Source of the DNA: an uncultured cyanobacterium | GTDB taxonomy: Bacteria; Cyanobacteriota; Cyanobacteriia; CAKZMO01 | NCBI GenBank assembly: GCA_937128595.1 | Contig: CAKZMO010000729.1 | Span: 1 to 48,399 of the forward strand | DNA: 48,399 nt | Direction: 5' to 3' | Position numbers and translations under genes: made by a program | The notes under the pieces: model-generated | What the model was told of the DNA's origin: nothing | Database searches by the model: none | Seen by the model: the letters and a program-made list of their open reading frames with translations, nothing else | Shown here: piece after piece, positions 44,524 to 48,399 of the stretch | Position numbering within the stretch: the stretch's first letter is position 1 | How the letters are laid out: each line of letters begins with the position of its first letter

Positions 44524-44987
44524 TTAAGAACTCGTACCCCAGCGCGAATGACACAGTACATGTTACATGCTTTTTACATTGTAGAGGATTGTTCTCAGAA
44601 GTCATCCCACTGTTCTCATAGCAATTCTGATGGTTAGGATTAGAGAGAGCGATTGATGGTTGAGAATAGCAAGAGCGATCGCCCAAATGCCTGATGAACA
44701 GACCCAATACCAAGCAGGGAAATTTTCTCGCTGACTTTGGAGCCTCGACTAGATTGGGTTGCGAGCTGATATCAAGGAGAAAATTATGCCTTCTGATAGA
44801 CCAGTCCTATAGATTAGCTCTTGCGAATAGATTCATCAATGACTCTGATACATTTCGCTTGCCCGCAACGCTGTTGTCGCTTCTCCAAATCATCTGATCA
44901 TTTCTCTTGTTGAAATCGTCGTTTAAAGTGAGTGATTGCGTGTCAAAGCAGGATTCTCTCAAGTCCGAAAGCAATGTTGGGCAAATC
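44524..44987. other. Divergent promoter region, ndhC/folC
   Basis: No gene is supported. It probably holds promoters for both operons. Confidence 0.5.
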
Positions 44988-46325
44988 ATGAACGATATTA
45001 ACCAATTGCTTGACTCGTTTGGGCGATTTGGGGTGGATCTAGGACTCGATCGCATCGTTCAACTACTGGAGGATTTGGGAAATCCTCATTACCGCGTTCC
45101 CGTCATTCACGTTGCAGGCACTAACGGTAAAGGTTCAGTTTGTGCCTATCTTGCTTCGATTCTGACTCAGGCTGGCTATCGTGTAGGGCGCTACATTTCA
45201 CCTCATCTCGTCAGTTGGTGCGATCGCTTTTGTGTCAACGGTCAGGCGATCGCACCCGCAACCCTCTACGACATCCTGACTCGCGCTCGTGAAGCGATTC
45301 GTCCTGATCTCCCCTCTCCCACTCAGTTCGAAGTGGTTACTGCTGCAGCATTTCTTTACTTCGCTGAACAACAGGTTGATATCGCCGTGATGGAGGTGGG
45401 ACTGGGAGGACGGCTTGATGCAACGAACGTGTGCGATCGCCCTCTAGTCAGCGTCATCACCTCTATCAGCCGCGAGCACTGGCAGCGTCTGGGTTCGACA
45501 TTAGGAGCGATCGCTGGAGAAAAGGCAGGTGTTCTAAAACCTCAGTGTCCCGCAGTGTTGGGGCAGTTGCCTCCAGAAGCAGAAGCAGTGGTGCGACAGC
45601 GAGCGGCGAAAGTGGGTTGTGAAGCACGTTGGATTAAGCCGTCTGTGGATTTAGGTGATGGAACAGCTCAACATAAAGGGTCTCCTTCTTTGGTGTATCC
45701 GCTTCCGCTGCCCGGAGCGCATCAGTTGATGAACTCAGCCTTGGCGATCGCTGCCATTCAAGTTTTGCGAGAGCAGGGATGGAACATTGGCGATCGCGCC
45801 ATTCTTGAAGGAATGCGGCAGACTCGCTGGCCTGGACGCATCCAGTGGTCACAGTGGAAAGGGCATCCGTTGCTGATTGATGGAGCGCACAACCCGGCTG
45901 CCGCAACCGTCCTGCGGCAATACGTGGATGACAAGCTTTCCCGGTCTGAGCCAGCCTCTGGTTCTCAAACCGTTCACTGGGTCATGGGCATGTTGTCTAC
46001 CAAAGATCATGCCGATATTTTCAAAGCTCTATTGCGAGATGGCGATCGCCTCTCTTTAGTCCCCGTTCCCGAACACAGCAGCGCGATACCGTCAGAACTG
46101 GCTCAGCTCGTTACCGATTTGGGAATTAGCCTGGAAGTCTGCAAGTCTTTTGAAGACATTCATCTAGCTTTAGATGAGGCTTTTGAGCAAAGCTCAATTC
46201 AAAATGCTGCGGAAGCGTCTCCAGTATCGGCTTCTACGTCAGACGTTTCTCAAATGGTGGTGTTCTGCGGCTCTTTATATTTAATTGGGCATGTCTTCCA
46301 ACAGCACCCTGAACTTTACTCTTGA
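44988..46325 (+). CDS. folC: Bifunctional folylpolyglutamate/dihydrofolate synthase
   Basis: FolC adds glutamates to folates and makes dihydrofolate. From ATG 44988 the protein has 445 residues, with P-loop AGTNGKGSVCAYLASIL, the ribose/glutamate site HLVSWCDRF, Mur-ligase-like EVGLGGRLDATN, and GAHNPAA in the C-terminal domain. The longer 472-aa reading starts at a TTG with no ribosome-binding site, so I rejected it. Its 3' end overlaps the DedA remnant by 10 bp. Confidence 0.93.
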   Translation: MNDINQLLDSFGRFGVDLGLDRIVQLLEDLGNPHYRVPVIHVAGTNGKGSVCAYLASILTQAGYRVGRYISPHLVSWCDRFCVNGQAIAPATLYDILTRAREAIRPDLPSPTQFEVVTAAAFLYFAEQQVDIAVMEVGLGGRLDATNVCDRPLVSVITSISREHWQRLGSTLGAIAGEKAGVLKPQCPAVLGQLPPEAEAVVRQRAAKVGCEARWIKPSVDLGDGTAQHKGSPSLVYPLPLPGAHQLMNSALAIAAIQVLREQGWNIGDRAILEGMRQTRWPGRIQWSQWKGHPLLIDGAHNPAAATVLRQYVDDKLSRSEPASGSQTVHWVMGMLSTKDHADIFKALLRDGDRLSLVPVPEHSSAIPSELAQLVTDLGISLEVCKSFEDIHLALDEAFEQSSIQNAAEASPVSASTSDVSQMVVFCGSLYLIGHVFQQHPELYS

Positions 46326-46723
46326 ATCTGAGGAGGACGAGCCTCTTTCCACACAAAAAGGGTAATCCAGCAAACTACAAGCACTAAGGCCAGTCTTGTA
46401 AATTGAGCAACGCCTTGAATCAACTGTGGCAAAGGAACGAGCCGTCCGGCAAAGTAAGCCAGACTCACGATCGCTGAAGCCCAAGCTAAAGCTCCCAAAG
46501 CATTCCACAGTAGACACTGAGCGCAGGGCATTTTTACAGCTCCAGCGAGGGGGCCTGCAAAAATTCGGAGCAGCACGATAAACCGTCCAAGAAAGACTGC
46601 TCTGTCCGCATTCTGAGCGAACTGGCCTCGAACTCCGAGCATCTGCTCTTCGGTCAAACGAAATAAGCGCCCGACTCGCACCAAAATCGGCCAGCAAAAG
46701 AAGCTAGAGATAAAAAAAGGATT
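46316..46723 (-). pseudogene. DedA-family remnant (N-terminally truncated)
   Basis: Only the C-terminal half of a DedA membrane protein remains: RLTEEQMLGVRGQF, then AVFLGRFIVLLRIFAGPLAGAV, then WNALGALAWASAIVSLAYFAG. Full DedA proteins are about 200 residues with an N-terminal half including a glutamate motif. Here the open frame stops at a TAA at 46726-46724 and has only TTG as a possible start at 46684. I infer a deletion or insertion near 46.72 kb; MITE copy 2 lies 140 bp further on and might mark the same rearrangement. Confidence 0.7.
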
Positions 46724-46860
46724 TTAATCTAACTGCAATCCCTGCTATAGCGAATCGCAGTTAGATTGAGGCAACCTGAAAGGCTAAACCTCTTGCATAG
46801 AAAGCATTTCATTCTGAATCTTGAATGTTGAATTCTGCTTCTTACTATAAGAGTTCGATT
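46724..46860. other. Short spacer between DedA remnant and MITE
   Basis: AT-rich; nothing recognised. Confidence 0.3.
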
Positions 46861-46964
46861 TGTAGTGCTACGCACTGATATAAAACTAATAGTTGATGGA
46901 GAAATCGCTCACCGCGCGATTTCTCCATCAACTATTAGTCCTAACCTATCTGCGCATTGCTATA
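46861..46964. mobile_element. MITE-like hairpin element, copy 2
   Basis: Same family as copy 1: left end TGTAGTGCTACGCACTGATA, right end CTGCGCATTGCTATA. A 22-bp perfect stem (46887-46908 with 46916-46937) is visible. Both arms differ from copy 1 in the same positions, so changes are compensatory and the hairpin is preserved. No ORF. Confidence 0.75.
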
Positions 46965-47255
46965 ATTCCTTTTTGTTCTCATCATCACCATTACGTAGGT
47001 TCTGTTGAGTTGTGCTATCCATGCCCCCAATCCCCAATAAAGATGTAGAGCATTTGGAGTTCAACAAGTGTTGAGCAGAAGTATCGCAATTTAATCTAGT
47101 ACGACCTGCTCTATACAATTTGCTCTATCCAAATTTCTCAGACAGGCTCAATGCCCCCAACCCGCATAGGGCATAGAAAAAAAGTTGCAAGTTCGGTAAC
47201 GTGGTTGCCTGTGCTTCGACAGAGTGCATTTGTTTTTCTGGGGAATATATTATCC
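46965..47255. other. Intergenic region upstream of secreted gene pair
   Basis: Nothing supported beyond a candidate region for the promoter of the gene at 47256. Confidence 0.3.
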
Positions 47256-47801
47256 ATGACTCGATTTAGAGTATTGACCGTAGGGGCGATCGCCCTAAGC
47301 TTTGTGGGCAGTTCGGCAGCATCAGCTTTAGAGGTAGCCTCACCCAATGCAGACGTGCCGCACATGGGGGTGGATGGAGTTTTTACGTTAGATGTCAGTG
47401 TTCCGGCTTCGCTTCACGACCCGCGTAATCCTGGACGTATCGTCTTTGAAGAGATGGAGCGCTTCTCGTTTTATCGAGATATGGAAGGCGAAGATCCCAT
47501 TGCTGAAAGTTGTCAGTATTCTTATCAAGGTGCAGTCCCTGATCCGTTCTACTATCCAGAGTTTCAGACCTCGATTTGGGATTTATTTGAGCTGACATCT
47601 GATGACCCCGCTTGCATTGGTTTTCAGTATGTGGCGTTGCGATCGCCTCATGGAGAACCGATTCATATGCATGTTCGCTATGGGAATGAAAGCTCTAGTT
47701 TCGAAGAATTACTGCAAATGAGCTTGGCAGAACCCGACCGCGCAGAACTCAATCCTTGGTGGAGTCTCTACTGTGCCGAAGGGATAACGGCCTGCGATTA
47801 A
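47256..47801 (+). CDS. Secreted protein of unknown function
   Basis: From ATG 47256 the protein has 181 residues with a clear signal peptide (MTRFRVLTVGAIALSF, cut near ASA). The mature part is acidic, with aromatic-rich segments (SQYSYQGAVPDP, FYYPEFQTSIWDL) and four cysteines that may pair. No family is recognised. It is followed 22 bp later by another exported gene, so the two are probably co-transcribed and may work together. Confidence 0.6.
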   Translation: MTRFRVLTVGAIALSFVGSSAASALEVASPNADVPHMGVDGVFTLDVSVPASLHDPRNPGRIVFEEMERFSFYRDMEGEDPIAESCQYSYQGAVPDPFYYPEFQTSIWDLFELTSDDPACIGFQYVALRSPHGEPIHMHVRYGNESSSFEELLQMSLAEPDRAELNPWWSLYCAEGITACD

Positions 47802-47823
47802 TAGCTGAATGGTGAGAATAGCC

Positions 47824-48207
47824 ATGCGTTATTTCCGAATCGGACTTCTCTCATTCATCATTGCCTGGATTTTGATTCTGTCGGTCAATGCTCACGAAGT
47901 CGGGATGCGGGCTGATGTTCAGGCTCGTTCTGCGAGTGGAGCTAGAGTCACCTATTCTGCAACCACGCTTCCAGTCAATGCCCAAATTATATCGATTACC
48001 ATCACAGTCATCTACAGCACCAGAGAACCGATGGCTCATGGGCGCATTCAAATTTATGCTCCTGATCGTTCTGATATCCCTTGGCGAGTAGGCAGACTCG
48101 ATGCGGAAGGCGAGTATCAATTTACTCCCGATCTATCTAGGCGAGGTCGCTGGACGATTCGCGTTGAATCCGAAGGACACACTAATTTCATGAATCTAGT
48201 CATTTGA
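47824..48207 (+). CDS. Secreted β-sandwich-like protein
   Basis: From ATG 47824, preceded by GGTGAG, the protein has 127 residues with a signal anchor (MRYFRIGLLSFIIAWILILS). The mature part, APDRSDIPWRVGRLDAEGEY then GRWTIRVESEG, resembles the carboxypeptidase-regulatory-like or DUF4198-type β-sandwich of exported proteins that bind carbohydrates or metals. The assignment is weak. It is closely downstream of the gene at 47256. Confidence 0.55.
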   Translation: MRYFRIGLLSFIIAWILILSVNAHEVGMRADVQARSASGARVTYSATTLPVNAQIISITITVIYSTREPMAHGRIQIYAPDRSDIPWRVGRLDAEGEYQFTPDLSRRGRWTIRVESEGHTNFMNLVI

Positions 48208-48279
48208 AATTGGAGTCAACTGCTCATAAGTTAAGTTTGTGCTGTAATGACAGCCAGCATCTTACTGGGTCATTTCTGT

Positions 48280-48296
48280 AGGCGCGCAGCGCGCCT
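48280..48296. repeat. Short GC-rich hairpin
   Basis: AGGCGCGC and GCGCGCCT around a single A, followed some bases later by TTTTT. Possible weak terminator for the secreted gene pair. Confidence 0.4.
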
Positions 48297-48325
48297 CTGT
48301 CTAGCCTGTTTTTGACGAGACAGAA

Positions 48326-48399
48326 AGCACTACGCGCTGAAGTCAAACCAATAGTTTATGGAGAAGCCGCGCACCGCGCGGCTTCTCCATAAATATCTG
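48326..48399. mobile_element. MITE-like hairpin element, copy 3 (cut by window end)
   Basis: The left part GCACTACGCGCTGAAG matches the other copies, followed by a perfect stem, TTTATGGAGAAGCCGCGC with its complement around ACC. The right inverted repeat lies beyond the window. The stem again carries paired changes relative to copy 1 (TTGATGG to TTTATGG with CCATCAA to CCATAAA). Confidence 0.7.

Overview
The window is cyanobacterial chromosome. The direct evidence is a photosystem I subunit (PsaE), a plant/cyanobacterial-type ndhC-ndhK-ndhJ operon, DUF1816 and DUF6391 proteins, and dozens of copies of the HIP1 octamer GCGATCGC spread through coding DNA. Base composition is near 50% GC. The mixture suggests a filamentous or Leptolyngbya-like lineage, but the genus cannot be fixed from this window. 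I see no rRNA, complete tRNA, CRISPR array, transposase or phage gene. The only mobile DNA is a family of short hairpin elements (MITE-like), three copies, one of them split by a second, different element.

Layout. 1-3.7 kb: a BMP-type ABC transporter (substrate-binding protein, then permease, running off the left edge), a nested pair of MITE-like elements, and a stand-alone allophanate-hydrolase C-terminal-like domain. 3.7-11.1 kb (minus strand): SWIM zinc-finger protein, AMIN/amidase_3 cell-wall amidase, membrane-anchored DUF697 GTPase, a small ACP-like protein, a single-domain response regulator and a GAF-adenylyl cyclase. 11.2-15.3 kb: a GT2 glycosyltransferase fused to a polytopic membrane module, an M23 endopeptidase and a ComFB-domain (cyclic-dinucleotide receptor-type) protein with a strong terminator. 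15.6-21 kb: a SLOG/TIGR00725 protein, a very long pentapeptide-repeat protein, a micro-locus (zinc-ribbon/TM peptide, 40-bp perfect palindrome, 67-aa ORF, ribbon-helix-helix protein) and a membrane-anchored triple-repeat protein. 21-30 kb: EamA permease, a second-type GyrA/ParC subunit, a response regulator, a GHL10 glycosidase-like lipoprotein/secreted protein, FtsY and a STAS protein. 30.9-36 kb: RadC, a second STAS protein apparently starting at AUU, Mini-RNase III overlapping RlmB, DUF1816, DUF6391. 36.2-42.8 kb: psaE-mutM-coaX, a convergent membrane gene, leuB, DUF4240, a PhyH dioxygenase and a solute-binding-type protein lacking a signal peptide. 42.9-48.4 kb: ndhCKJ, folC, a truncated DedA remnant, MITE copy 2, two small secreted proteins, and MITE copy 3 cut by the window end.

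Most genes are ordinary housekeeping or signalling genes in short transcription units. Coupled pairs include ndhC-ndhK (ATGA overlap), ndhK-ndhJ, mutM-coaX (ATGA overlap), mrnC-rlmB (11-bp overlap) and the pentapeptide gene with the SLOG gene (30-bp gap). Signalling is well represented: two receiver-only proteins, a class III adenylyl cyclase, a ComFB protein and two orphan STAS proteins.

The points most worth a second look are the nested MITE with its duplicated target, the AUU-start STAS gene, the type IIA topoisomerase subunit whose GyrA box is degenerate, the 18.6-19.4 kb micro-locus around the HIP1-centred palindrome, and the lone allophanate-hydrolase C-domain beside a BMP transporter. 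No clear large new defence or biosynthetic system is visible. Start codons were re-chosen where ribosome-binding sites or family lengths argued for it, and this is stated in each entry.
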